Origin: an uncultured Sutterella sp.
GTDB lineage: Bacteria > Pseudomonadota > Gammaproteobacteria > Burkholderiales > Burkholderiaceae_F
Assembly: GCA_905202595.1 (NCBI GenBank)
Contig: CAJKSP010000028.1
Location: 1 to 31,953 of the forward strand
Direction: 5' to 3'
DNA: 31,953 nt
The notes below the pieces were generated by a model that was given only the letters and a program-made list of their open reading frames with translations, was not told the DNA's origin and searched no databases. This document shows positions 24,312-31,953 of this stretch, in pieces. Each line of letters begins with the position of its first letter. The stretch's first letter is position 1. A program made the position numbers and the translations under genes.

Positions 24312-25214
24312 TCACCGACCGCTTTGCACGGCAGCAAGTCCGGCAAGGACAAGCACTGAACCGACGAAGAAGCAGGGCTCGAGCGTTTCGTGAAGAACGA
24401 CGACGCCGAGGATGACGCCGAAGAGCGGGCTCAAAAAGAGGAGCACGCCGAGTCGAGCGACTAGATAGCGGCGAAGCATCGCGCACCAGACGATGTAGCT
24501 TGCGATGGAGACGCCGAAGGTTTGGAAGGCGAGGCTCGTCCAAGCTGTAGCAGTCGGCTCGAAATGCGTTTGGCCGAGAAGCGCTGCGGCAGGCAGGATG
24601 ATGATGCCGCCGACGAAAAGCTGCCAGAAGAGCATTTGCGACGGCGGCGCTTCTGCAAAGCGGGTCGTTCTCAACGCGATGGTGCAAAGCCCCCAGCTCA
24701 TGCCTGCCATCAGGCCGAACAAGTCGCCGAGCCACCACAAATTGCCGTGCGGCAGGCCTGCCGAGAGCACCGGATAGAGAAAGGCGACGGCAATGCCGAT
24801 GAAGGCCATGGCGAGCCCCGCCCATTGGCGCCTGCCGAGCCGCTCTTCGGCAATGGTCGCTGAAATGCCGATTGCGGCGAAAAGCGGCGCCGTGTACAAG
24901 AGCACCGATGCATGCGCGGCCATCGTCAGTCGGAGCGCTAGCGCGAGAAAGAAGAATTCGCCGGCAAAGGCGCCGCCGACTTTGATGATGTCAATGGCGC
25001 GCACGCGGATCCAGGACTCTTGGAGCCAGCAGCGGTTCAGGCCGTAGAGCACGACGGCGGCGACAAGCGAACGGAGCCCGACCTGCAGGAGCGAGTCCAC
25101 ATCCGGAATGGCGAGTTTGATGGCAATTTGCTGTACGGCCCAGACGAAGCTCAGGATGGTGCAGATGACGACGGCAGAAGCATCGACAGGGCGGCGAATG
25201 TTGGGGGCGGTCAT
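24312..25214 (-). CDS. EamA/DMT-family transporter
   Basis: This 300-residue inner-membrane transporter has about ten helices. VVICTILSFVWAVQQIAIKL is the first EamA helix, and the second repeat contains WLGDLFGLMAGMSWGLCTIALR. The chain ends just after a final hydrophobic helix (FVGSVLVLAGLAAVQSGR). The frame is open for 119 more codons upstream (to 25571), but that extension runs across the FKBP promoter and start and has no family match, so the ATG at 25214 (MTAPNIRRPV) is chosen. It is convergent with abgA and divergent from the FKBP gene. It is the third EamA-family gene in the window. Substrate unknown. Confidence 0.82.
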   Translation of the reverse strand: MTAPNIRRPVDASAVVICTILSFVWAVQQIAIKLAIPDVDSLLQVGLRSLVAAVVLYGLNRCWLQESWIRVRAIDIIKVGGAFAGEFFFLALALRLTMAAHASVLLYTAPLFAAIGISATIAEERLGRRQWAGLAMAFIGIAVAFLYPVLSAGLPHGNLWWLGDLFGLMAGMSWGLCTIALRTTRFAEAPPSQMLFWQLFVGGIIILPAAALLGQTHFEPTATAWTSLAFQTFGVSIASYIVWCAMLRRYLVARLGVLLFLSPLFGVILGVVVLHETLEPCFFVGSVLVLAGLAAVQSGR

Positions 25215-25500
25215 TTGAGGTGTGCGGAAAGCAAGCGCCGTGGCGTTCGAGGCTCGCCGACGCTTGGGAGATCTGCCCAAAACAAAAGCGGGCAGGGCGA
25301 GAAGGATAACGATGATCGGGTCGGTTTGCTTCTGCATTTCTGCGGTTCGGCGCTGGCGATCAATCCGCCCGCCGCGCCGCTGCAGCGGCAGAACGCATCG
25401 AAACGCCGGGCTCGCCTTGCGCGAGTGTTCGCGAATCGGCAAGATACGGGGCATCGAATAAGTTCTGGCCGTCTTCCGGCGGCTGATAGGAAGGATCCAA

Positions 25501-26169
25501 ATGACCGAACCCTTGCAGATTACGGATATTGTGGTGGGCGACGGCCCCGAAGCGAAGAAGGGCATGCGCATTCGCGTGCACTACACCGGCAAGCTTGCCG
25601 ACGGAACTGTTTTTGACTCCAGTGTGACGCGCGGCGAGCCCTTCGAATTCAACCTCGGCGCGGGTCAGGTGATTCGCGGCTGGGATGAAGGCTTCGCGGG
25701 CATGAAGGTGGGCGGCAAGCGCAAGCTCGTCATCGCCCCGGAATACGGCTACGGCGAGTACGGTGCGGGCGGCGTCATTCCGCCCAATGCGACGCTTGAA
25801 TTTGAGGTGGAGCTTCTCGGCGTTGAGGAAATTCCGCAGCCCGGCGAGCTTGAGATCGAAGAGGTTGAAGTCGGTACGGGCGAAGAGGCACGTCCCGGCA
25901 TGAATGTGAGCGTGCACTATACGGGCAAGCTCACGGACGGCTCGATCTTTGATTCGTCCATTCCGCGCGGCGAGCCCATTGAGTTCCCGCTCGGCGCCGG
26001 CATGGTGATTGCCGGCTGGGAGCAGGGCATCGCCGGGATGAAGGTGGGCGGCAAGCGCAAGCTCACGATTCCCTACAACCTGGCTTACGGCGCTCGCGGC
26101 TATCCGGGCGTGATTCCCCCGTATGCAACGCTCGTCTTTGACGTGGAGCTCGTGAAGGTCGCGAAATAA
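25501..26169 (+). CDS. Tandem FKBP-type peptidyl-prolyl isomerase
   Basis: This 222-residue protein consists of two FKBP domains in tandem (about residues 1-110 and 117-222) with no signal peptide, so it should act in the cytoplasm as a folding helper. Each domain repeats RVHYTGKLADGTVFDSS or SVHYTGKLTDGSIFDSS, then LGAGQVIRGWDEG or LGAGMVIAGWEQG, then MKVGGKRKL, then a V-I-P-P segment. The pocket residues of FKBP12 (Tyr26, Phe36, Asp37, Val55-Ile56, Trp59) have counterparts in both copies, so both look active. Bacterial cytoplasmic FKBPs usually have one such domain. A strong AGGAAGG lies ahead of the ATG. The terminator at 26233-26271 ends this single-gene unit. Confidence 0.93.
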   Translation: MTEPLQITDIVVGDGPEAKKGMRIRVHYTGKLADGTVFDSSVTRGEPFEFNLGAGQVIRGWDEGFAGMKVGGKRKLVIAPEYGYGEYGAGGVIPPNATLEFEVELLGVEEIPQPGELEIEEVEVGTGEEARPGMNVSVHYTGKLTDGSIFDSSIPRGEPIEFPLGAGMVIAGWEQGIAGMKVGGKRKLTIPYNLAYGARGYPGVIPPYATLVFDVELVKVAK

Positions 26170-26232
26170 TCTTCTTGACCGCACGCTCCCGTGCGTTGCT
26201 GGGAGACAGCAGATCTGTGCCGTCTGACTTTT

Positions 26233-26271
26233 TTGAGGTTCTGAACGAGTTGTTCAGGACCTCAATTTTTT
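26233..26271 (+). terminator. Terminator of the tandem FKBP gene
   Basis: TTGAGGTTCTGAAC (26233-26246) pairs with GTTCAGGACCTCAA (26252-26265), with one G-U wobble, around GAGTT. Six T residues follow (26266-26271). Confidence 0.9.
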
Positions 26272-26284
26272 GCGCGGTTCTCTC

Positions 26285-26470
26285 ATGACGGAAGACAGCG
26301 GTGCTGTGGTCAATGTCCGTATTGTTTACGGCTGTGCGACAGAGACGGCCTCAGGAGGAAGTAGACGCAATGCGTGTTTCGTAGCAGGCTGCCTGCGTCA
26401 TAAAACGGCTCTGAGAGGGAATATAGTTGTCGGAATTCGATTTTTCGCCTTCCTCATTTGCACAAAATGA
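26285..26470 (+). CDS. Possible 61-residue leader ORF before the helicase gene
   Basis: An ATG at 26285 opens a 61-codon frame whose TGA (26468-26470) overlaps the helicase ATG at 26467 as ATGA. The helicase gene has no visible Shine-Dalgarno, so translational coupling from this frame is possible. The peptide is Cys-containing and matches no family I know. It also lacks its own Shine-Dalgarno, and a strong AGGAGG at 26353-26358 lies inside it. It could equally be a chance open frame. Confidence 0.25.
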   Translation: MTEDSGAVVNVRIVYGCATETASGGSRRNACFVAGCLRHKTALRGNIVVGIRFFAFLICTK

Positions 26471-29400
26471 CCGCTACGACCAACCCGCAGGATCAGGAAA
26501 GCCGCATAGCCGCTAAACAATTTTTTAGCTTCCTTAAAGAGTTCACGGCTCTTCGAAGCAAGGTCAAGACTCGGTACCAGGATGCCGGGCAGGCAATGGA
26601 TCTAAACCCGATACGCGAGGCGAATCTGCCCGGTGTATTTGTGAGCATGACGGGCGACGATCTGATTCTGAGCGTCGAGCGGCCGGATCTGCCGGCTTGT
26701 CCGTCGCCTACCGAGCCGCTGGTCGATTGGGTGACGGATGGCTGGCAGGATCCGAAAAGCGAGGCGAAGCATCAAGCCTTTCAATTCGTCGACTATTCCA
26801 AGGAAGAATGGGAGGCATTGCCGCCGGAAGAGCAACGCATCGACGCTGACGGGAAGGCGGTGAAAAAGAAGGAAAATTTTGAAGACGACGAGTTGCGCCT
26901 CGAGGCCTGGCGGACGTGGGTGTCGAATCGACAGGCCTGGCAGCAAACATATTTCCGCTACAGTCAAGCCCATCACCTTTACACACGACTCTATGAGTGG
27001 AAGTCGACGCTGGATCGAGAAGGCTTTCAAAAAGGATGCTTTCTTTGCAATGGCTTCGTGCGGTCTGCAGACGGCGAAGTCGAATATCCGGTGTTGCTGC
27101 AGCGCGTGCAGCTTGAGATGGATGCGGTGACCGGCGCGAAGCCCGTCATGCGCGTGCAATTGACCGAGGATGTCGTCACGCAAGTCGCCAGCGAAGTGCT
27201 GCGCCATGCTGACGACGACTTCGCGCTCGAAGCGGTTCCGGCCTTGCGCAAAACGCTCGAGGAAACGGGGATTGATCTTTTAGATGGCGAGCGGCTTAAA
27301 GAGCTGCTGTCCGGATTGGCCGCGAGCCTTTCGACCTCTTGCGCTTGGCAGGATGCCTACGACGAGCACGGCTACAACGAGGCGACGCGCTTTCTCTTTT
27401 TCCCGCGGCCGATTCTCTTCCTGACGGAGCTCCCCAACGGCGTCAAGGATGCCGTCGACAAAATCCAAGCGCAGATCGACGAGGGAGCCAGCCTGCCTTC
27501 GCCAATGCGTCATCTCCTTTGCGGTTATGCCGACGGCGAACGGATAGGCAACGCAGATCCAGAAGAGGACGACAGTCCGGAAGCCCGCATTGCGCGCATG
27601 GGCGGAGAATCGTCGGACGTGCTTCTAGCCTTGCCGGCCAATCAGGATCAGCTCGACATCGCTCGCAAGGTCGCTCGAGCTGATGCGGTTCTCGTGCAAG
27701 GTCCTCCGGGAACTGGCAAGACGCATACCATTGCGAATCTGCTCGGTAGCATGCTGGCGCAGGGGCAGCGCGTACTGGTGACGAGCGCAACTGACAAGGC
27801 GCTTTCGGTGCTGCGCGACAAGCTGCCCCCAGAAATTCAGCCCCTTTGCGTGACGCTGCTTGATACACAGACTAGTTCTGCGGCGCAGGATCTTCGCCGG
27901 GCAGTCGACGGCATTTGTTCGACCATTGAACGCCCCGATTTTGGGGCTATGGCGCTGCGCCAGCGCAATCAATTTCAGACTGAGGCTCGCCGGCGCATCA
28001 TGCAGGATCTAGCAGACGTGCGGCATAAGCTCTACGCCGTGCGCGACGCTGAATGCAGAACGGTGTCTTTCCTGGGGCAGGAGCACTCGCTCTCCGAGTG
28101 GGCGCATTGGCTCAAAGAGAAGGAGTCGGCATGCAAGGATGTGCTGCCCGATGCCGTCTCGGAAGAAACGCTCGGGCTCGAGCGCAGCGAGCTTGAGGCG
28201 CTCTATCGCACGAACGGCGAGCTCACGGCGTCCGACGAGGCTGAATTGGAGCGCTGGCTGCCTGATCCGGCGAGTCTGCCGGCGGTGGATGCCGTCAGGA
28301 ATTGGATCGCGGACAAAAAGGATTTCGACGAAGCGCTCGAACAGTCGTCGGTCAATGCCTCGACGGACCGCCATGGCGTGACGTTCTCTGTGGGCGGCGC
28401 CGAGCTGCGCGTCTCTCATGAGGGACTTAAGCATTTTGATTTGGCCGCAGAAGCCTCCAAAGGCGCTTGTCCCGAGTGGGTTCGGCTGGCGCAGATCGAC
28501 GGCATGACGTCGTCTGAATACGGCCAGACGCCTTGGAAGAAGTTTGCCGAGCAGGCGAAAGGCTTCGTCAAAGCCGCTGTCGAACGAAGCCAGACGGCCG
28601 ATCGTCCCGACGTTGTTCTGGCTGAGGACGCTGATGCCAAGGAAGTCAAGGAGGCGGCAGATTGGTTCATTGCCAATGCGCCCGACGGCACGGTGCCGCT
28701 CAAGATGCGCCTTTTCCACCGAGCTGAAGCTGCGCGGCTTCGAGGCATCATGGCGAAAGTCGCCGTCAACGGCCAAGCGCCGGCCGACAGCAGCGCTTTC
28801 AAAGCGGTGGTCGATCACATTTCCTGGCAGCGCCTCTGTGCGGAGATGGCTCAGGCTTGGGACGAACGCATCGGCGCAGCCGGCGGTCGGGCATTCGCCT
28901 CACTGGGCGAACGCCCCGAGATTGAAATGCCCAAGTTCATCAAGCGGCTTGAGGAGGCGCTGACTTGGTGGGCAGATGCTGGCAAGCCCGTTCTCGATAT
29001 GCTCAAGGAGATGGGCGTCGATGTCCAAAAATTTTTCGGCGTCGACGAGCTTTCGGCAAATGAGTGCTGGCGCGATGCGGTGTGGGAGAAGACGCAAAGC
29101 GTGCTTCTGCCTGTTGCTTCGCATTTGTCGATGCTCGAACAAGAACGGAGTCTCAATGAACACAGGGACGCACTTGTGCTCCCCCTTACGCCGCCCGACG
29201 GCAGCCTGCCGTCGCAGGCTGTCGAGGCGCTTGCGGCGAATGTGCTTAAGAACGCAGACGGATACGCTGAGGCGCTCGCTGAGCTCGTCCGCTTGCGCGC
29301 ACTTCTGCCGGTGAAGGCGCGTCGAGACGAGCTGCTTAAGCAGCTTGCTCTTCATGCGCCGGCGTGGGCGCAGGCGATCCGCTCGAGAAGGGAAGGCTGG

Positions 29401-31815
29401 ACGCAGCCTGGCGTGCCGGCACAAGTCTGGAGCGCGCTTCACTGGCGTAGCGTCGCCGATATGGTGCGCGTCTTCTACAAAGACGATTACGACGCATTGC
29501 AGCGTAAATCCGTTGAACTGGCCTCAAAATTCCGGCAAGCGAGCGCTGAGCTGGCCGCAACGCGGGCTTGGCTGCATCTGGCTGAACGTCTGGACGCACA
29601 GCCTAATTTGGTTCAAAACCTGACCGGTTGGATGAGCTTGGTGACCAAGATCGGCAAGGGCACGGGCAAGCGTGCTGCTCGACTGCAGAATGAAGCGCGC
29701 CGTCAGGCCAAGCAGTGCCAGTCAGCGGTGCCGGTCTGGGTGATGACGACGCAGCGCGCGCTGACGACGCTTAATCCGAAGGAGCGCTTTGACGTCATCA
29801 TCGTTGATGAGGCTAGTCAATCAGATTTGACGTCGCTCGCCGTGCTCTATATGGGCAAGCGCATTGTGGTGGTCGGCGACGATCAGCAGGTCAGCCCGAT
29901 GGGCATCGGGATGAAGACCGAAGATGTGGCAAAGCTGCAGAGCATGTATTTGGTGAGCGCTAATATCTGCAACGCGAATATTTATGACGAGAAGGCTTCG
30001 CTCTACGACATTGTCAAGACGATCAGCATGCCGGTGATGCTGCGCGAACACTTCCGCTGCGCGAAGGAAATCATCGAGTTTTCGAATCATCTTTCATACG
30101 ACGGCAAGATCATTCCGCTGCGCGACATGTCCAATGTTCCGATTCGGCCGCACCTGGTGTCGTACCGAGTGAACGGTTGGCGCGACGAAAAAGACATGAA
30201 CCGTGCCGAGGCCGCTGCCATCGTGGCGCTTGTCAGAAGCTGCATCGAGCAGCCGGAGTACGCCGGCAAAACTTTCGGCGTCATTTCCATGTTCTCCGGC
30301 CAGAATCAAGGTCAGGTGGCTCTTATCGAAAGCCTCCTCAAAGCGGCGATTCCGGCTAAGGAGTACGAAGCCAGACGCCTTTCGGTCGGCATCTCCGCCA
30401 ACTTTCAGGGCGACGAGCGCGATGTGATCTTCCTGTCGCTCGTGCAGTCGCGAACCGATCCGGACAAGCTGATGCGCAGGGAAGGCGACGGCGTCGGCAA
30501 CAGCACGAAGAAGCGCTACAACGTGGCCGTGTCTCGAGCTCGGGATCAGCTTTGGGTGGTTCATTCCTTCGATCCGGATGCCGATGTGGCCGCCGATGAT
30601 ATTCGGCGCAGGCTTCTCAATCATGTTCGTCATCCCGAGGGGGTAGAAGAAGCCATTGAGGCAGTGTCCCACCGCGTCGAGTCGCCCTTTGAGAAGGATG
30701 TTTCGCGCGATTTATTGTCCCGCGGCTATCAGATTGAGCCGCAGCATTCTGTAGGCAGCTATCGCTTGGATTTCGTGGTCCGCGATGGCGATCGCGCCGT
30801 TGCGCTCGAATGCGATGGGGACCGGTACCACAGCGACTCCAAAAAAATCATCGAAGACATGGAGCGGCAGGCCGTTCTTGAGCGAAGCGGCTGGACATTC
30901 GTGCGCATCCGCGGCGGCGAGTACTATCGGCATCCGAAGGAGGCGATGGACCGCGTCTGCGCTGAACTTGCCGAGCATGGCATCAAGCCCAATTTCGGCA
31001 AGGAAGAGGACAAAGCGGTTTCATCGGAATTGCTCGACCGCGTTCGTGCTCGGGCGGCAGAGCTGCTGCGCGAGGAGGCGCTTGACGCTTTCGACTTGGA
31101 TGTTGGCGATGAGTCTTATGGGGTCGCGGGTCCCGCTCCAGCGCCAGCAAAATCGTCTTCAATCACGTTTGTTCAAACAGCAAAAACGCAGAAAGCAGCA
31201 GAGGCTCCTCTGGGCCAGGCTGAGGACGCTGTTCCCGAGGCGCCAGTTCAGGAGGCTGGGGATTCGCATGAAGCCGCTGGCCTGAAAGGCATGGAAAAGC
31301 CGTCGGAAGCAGACGTTCCAGCGTCACTTCAGCATGCGGCGATTGGCACTGCAGTCGAGGCGGATGCACCGAGCAAGCAGGCTGCACCAGCTGCGGAGCA
31401 GGAATCAGCGAACTGTGTGCAAAGCCGGTCGGCTGAGGGTCTTGAGAACAGAGTGGCGGAACCGTCAATTAAGGCGGATGCCGATGCATCGCCTTCAGAA
31501 GATCTCAGTACAGTCAACGACTACTACTTTGCGACGCTGGAGCCGGAGCAGAGGCGCCGGATTCTGGAGCAGGATGCCTATATGTTCCAACTCTTCAAAG
31601 CGCACGGCTGGAAGGTTTATGACAACCGCTTCGCGCCGACGGGATCGCTTTGGGTCGTGGCCGGAAAGGATGAATTTGAGCCGGTGCGGCAGCGCCTCTA
31701 TGAACAGTTCGAGCTGTATTTCAAGTACACCCCCAAGCCGGGCCGTACTCGAGGCGGTCAGCCAGGCTGGTGGCTTGCCAACCGTACCGTCAACCGCTGC
31801 AAATCTCGCGGCTGA
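26467..31815 (+). CDS. SF1 helicase fused to a Vsr/MTES_1575-like nuclease; defence candidate
   Basis: This is a 1782-residue single-gene fusion. Residues 1-400 are an unassigned N-terminal region. Walker A is GPPGTGKT (412-419), and motif II is DEASQ (1114-1118) with GDDQQVSP after it. The roughly 700-residue insert between them is helical. HFRC, QGDERD (1314-1319) and VAVSRAR (1353-1359) complete a Upf1-like SF1 motor. Residues about 1406-1510 form a PD-(D/E)xK nuclease with Asp1435, Glu1448-Cys-Asp1450 and a Y-H, as in the REase_MTES_1575/Vsr group. A low-complexity Ala/Glu/Pro linker (about 1545-1678) leads to a separate C-terminal domain of 100 residues. The architecture recalls the Hhe (DUF4011-helicase-Vsr) anti-phage gene, but I cannot confirm a DUF4011. 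Base composition is a little less G+C-rich than its neighbours. TTG at 26458 is an alternative start. Confidence 0.85.
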   Translation: MTATTNPQDQESRIAAKQFFSFLKEFTALRSKVKTRYQDAGQAMDLNPIREANLPGVFVSMTGDDLILSVERPDLPACPSPTEPLVDWVTDGWQDPKSEAKHQAFQFVDYSKEEWEALPPEEQRIDADGKAVKKKENFEDDELRLEAWRTWVSNRQAWQQTYFRYSQAHHLYTRLYEWKSTLDREGFQKGCFLCNGFVRSADGEVEYPVLLQRVQLEMDAVTGAKPVMRVQLTEDVVTQVASEVLRHADDDFALEAVPALRKTLEETGIDLLDGERLKELLSGLAASLSTSCAWQDAYDEHGYNEATRFLFFPRPILFLTELPNGVKDAVDKIQAQIDEGASLPSPMRHLLCGYADGERIGNADPEEDDSPEARIARMGGESSDVLLALPANQDQLDIARKVARADAVLVQGPPGTGKTHTIANLLGSMLAQGQRVLVTSATDKALSVLRDKLPPEIQPLCVTLLDTQTSSAAQDLRRAVDGICSTIERPDFGAMALRQRNQFQTEARRRIMQDLADVRHKLYAVRDAECRTVSFLGQEHSLSEWAHWLKEKESACKDVLPDAVSEETLGLERSELEALYRTNGELTASDEAELERWLPDPASLPAVDAVRNWIADKKDFDEALEQSSVNASTDRHGVTFSVGGAELRVSHEGLKHFDLAAEASKGACPEWVRLAQIDGMTSSEYGQTPWKKFAEQAKGFVKAAVERSQTADRPDVVLAEDADAKEVKEAADWFIANAPDGTVPLKMRLFHRAEAARLRGIMAKVAVNGQAPADSSAFKAVVDHISWQRLCAEMAQAWDERIGAAGGRAFASLGERPEIEMPKFIKRLEEALTWWADAGKPVLDMLKEMGVDVQKFFGVDELSANECWRDAVWEKTQSVLLPVASHLSMLEQERSLNEHRDALVLPLTPPDGSLPSQAVEALAANVLKNADGYAEALAELVRLRALLPVKARRDELLKQLALHAPAWAQAIRSRREGWTQPGVPAQVWSALHWRSVADMVRVFYKDDYDALQRKSVELASKFRQASAELAATRAWLHLAERLDAQPNLVQNLTGWMSLVTKIGKGTGKRAARLQNEARRQAKQCQSAVPVWVMTTQRALTTLNPKERFDVIIVDEASQSDLTSLAVLYMGKRIVVVGDDQQVSPMGIGMKTEDVAKLQSMYLVSANICNANIYDEKASLYDIVKTISMPVMLREHFRCAKEIIEFSNHLSYDGKIIPLRDMSNVPIRPHLVSYRVNGWRDEKDMNRAEAAAIVALVRSCIEQPEYAGKTFGVISMFSGQNQGQVALIESLLKAAIPAKEYEARRLSVGISANFQGDERDVIFLSLVQSRTDPDKLMRREGDGVGNSTKKRYNVAVSRARDQLWVVHSFDPDADVAADDIRRRLLNHVRHPEGVEEAIEAVSHRVESPFEKDVSRDLLSRGYQIEPQHSVGSYRLDFVVRDGDRAVALECDGDRYHSDSKKIIEDMERQAVLERSGWTFVRIRGGEYYRHPKEAMDRVCAELAEHGIKPNFGKEEDKAVSSELLDRVRARAAELLREEALDAFDLDVGDESYGVAGPAPAPAKSSSITFVQTAKTQKAAEAPLGQAEDAVPEAPVQEAGDSHEAAGLKGMEKPSEADVPASLQHAAIGTAVEADAPSKQAAPAAEQESANCVQSRSAEGLENRVAEPSIKADADASPSEDLSTVNDYYFATLEPEQRRRILEQDAYMFQLFKAHGWKVYDNRFAPTGSLWVVAGKDEFEPVRQRLYEQFELYFKYTPKPGRTRGGQPGWWLANRTVNRCKSRG

Positions 31816-31953
31816 GACGCATCGGGCGCGAGCTGATGAAAGCCGGGCGGCAGCGCCCGGCCGTTTTTCTGCGCGTCCTGAAAAATGATCTTGTCGAGTT
31901 CGGCAAGTTCTGCGTTGGCATCTTTCCATTCCTTGCGGAAGGTCGGTTCCTGG
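31758..31953 (-). CDS. Possible 3' end of a minus-strand gene entering from the right
   Basis: On the minus strand a frame is open from the window edge to a TGA at 31758-31760. It reads QEPTFRKEWKDANAELAELD then KIIFQDAQKNGRALPPG, which looks like real protein (amphipathic helix, ordinary composition). The last part would overlap the helicase gene's 3' end by 58 bases and read through its terminator, which argues against it. The plus strand is also open here. No family recognised. Confidence 0.3.
   Translation of the reverse strand, partial: QEPTFRKEWKDANAELAELDKIIFQDAQKNGRALPPGFHQLAPDASQPRDLQRLTVRLASHQPG
31842..31868 (+). terminator. Terminator of the helicase-nuclease gene
   Basis: GCCGGGCG (31842-31849) pairs perfectly with CGCCCGGC (31854-31861) around GCAG, followed by CG and five T residues (31864-31868). 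It ends the helicase-nuclease transcript 27 bases after the stop codon. Confidence 0.85.

Noticed and set aside
23305..24825. A 506-codon open frame on the minus strand across abgA and the EamA gene
   Set aside because: It overlaps two well-supported genes and shows only low-complexity Arg/Ala/His sequence.
1..31953. CRISPR array, insertion sequence or prophage
   Set aside because: No regularly spaced direct repeats, transposase or integrase frames, or terminal inverted repeats flanking a mobile gene were seen.

Overview
The window reads as a G+C-rich chromosome segment of a Gram-negative betaproteobacterium. It has a 16-stranded-type general porin of the Burkholderiales kind, periplasmic Tat-exported reductases (an FMN/FAD fumarate reductase-like flavoprotein and a TorA-like molybdoenzyme with its own c-type cytochrome) and an autotransporter. 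This mix fits an anaerobic gut member of the Sutterellaceae. The assignment is an inference from gene content, not from a marker gene. There are no rRNA or tRNA genes, insertion sequences or CRISPR arrays that I can support.

Layout. 1-2403: an autotransporter with an A+T-rich passenger, a G+C-rich barrel, a 14-G tract just upstream and a strong terminator downstream. 2411-5603: an orphan AAA15-type ATPase (minus), then an EamA/DMT transporter and a TetR regulator (plus). 5637-7690: a minus-strand pair, an exported adhesin-E-like protein translationally coupled to an RluA-type pseudouridine synthase. 7953-8804: a MerR-type regulator, convergent with the porin (8930-10048) across a shared terminator. 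10211-12178: the Tat flavoprotein reductase, upstream of the porin on the same strand. 12749-15376: polyphosphate kinase with a long Lys/Ala-rich N-terminal tail. 15377-16108: a 730-base intergenic region rich in inverted repeats. 16109-19346: a TorC-C-terminal-like monohaem cytochrome plus a TorA-like reductase. 19537-20934: a MATE exporter. 20978-25214: a NimA-like flavin-binding protein, a DMT transporter, an AbgA-type hydrolase and another DMT transporter. 25501-26169: a tandem FKBP isomerase. 26467-31815: a 1782-residue helicase-nuclease fusion. The right edge may hold the end of another minus-strand gene.

How the parts fit. Two separate periplasmic respiratory modules (the flavoprotein and the cytochrome/molybdoenzyme pair) and a porin suggest anaerobic respiration on small diffusible acceptors. 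Neither module carries its own quinol-oxidising membrane subunit here, so both must draw electrons from a component encoded elsewhere. Three EamA transporters and one MATE pump, interspersed with TetR and MerR regulators, form an export/stress theme.

The best candidate for a defence or otherwise under-described function is the solitary helicase-nuclease at 26467-31815. It has an SF1 (Upf1-like) motor and a Vsr/MTES_1575-like nuclease, followed by a low-complexity linker and an extra C-terminal domain. It resembles known single-gene anti-phage helicase-nucleases, so the architecture is not wholly new. The N-terminal and C-terminal regions are the parts I cannot assign.
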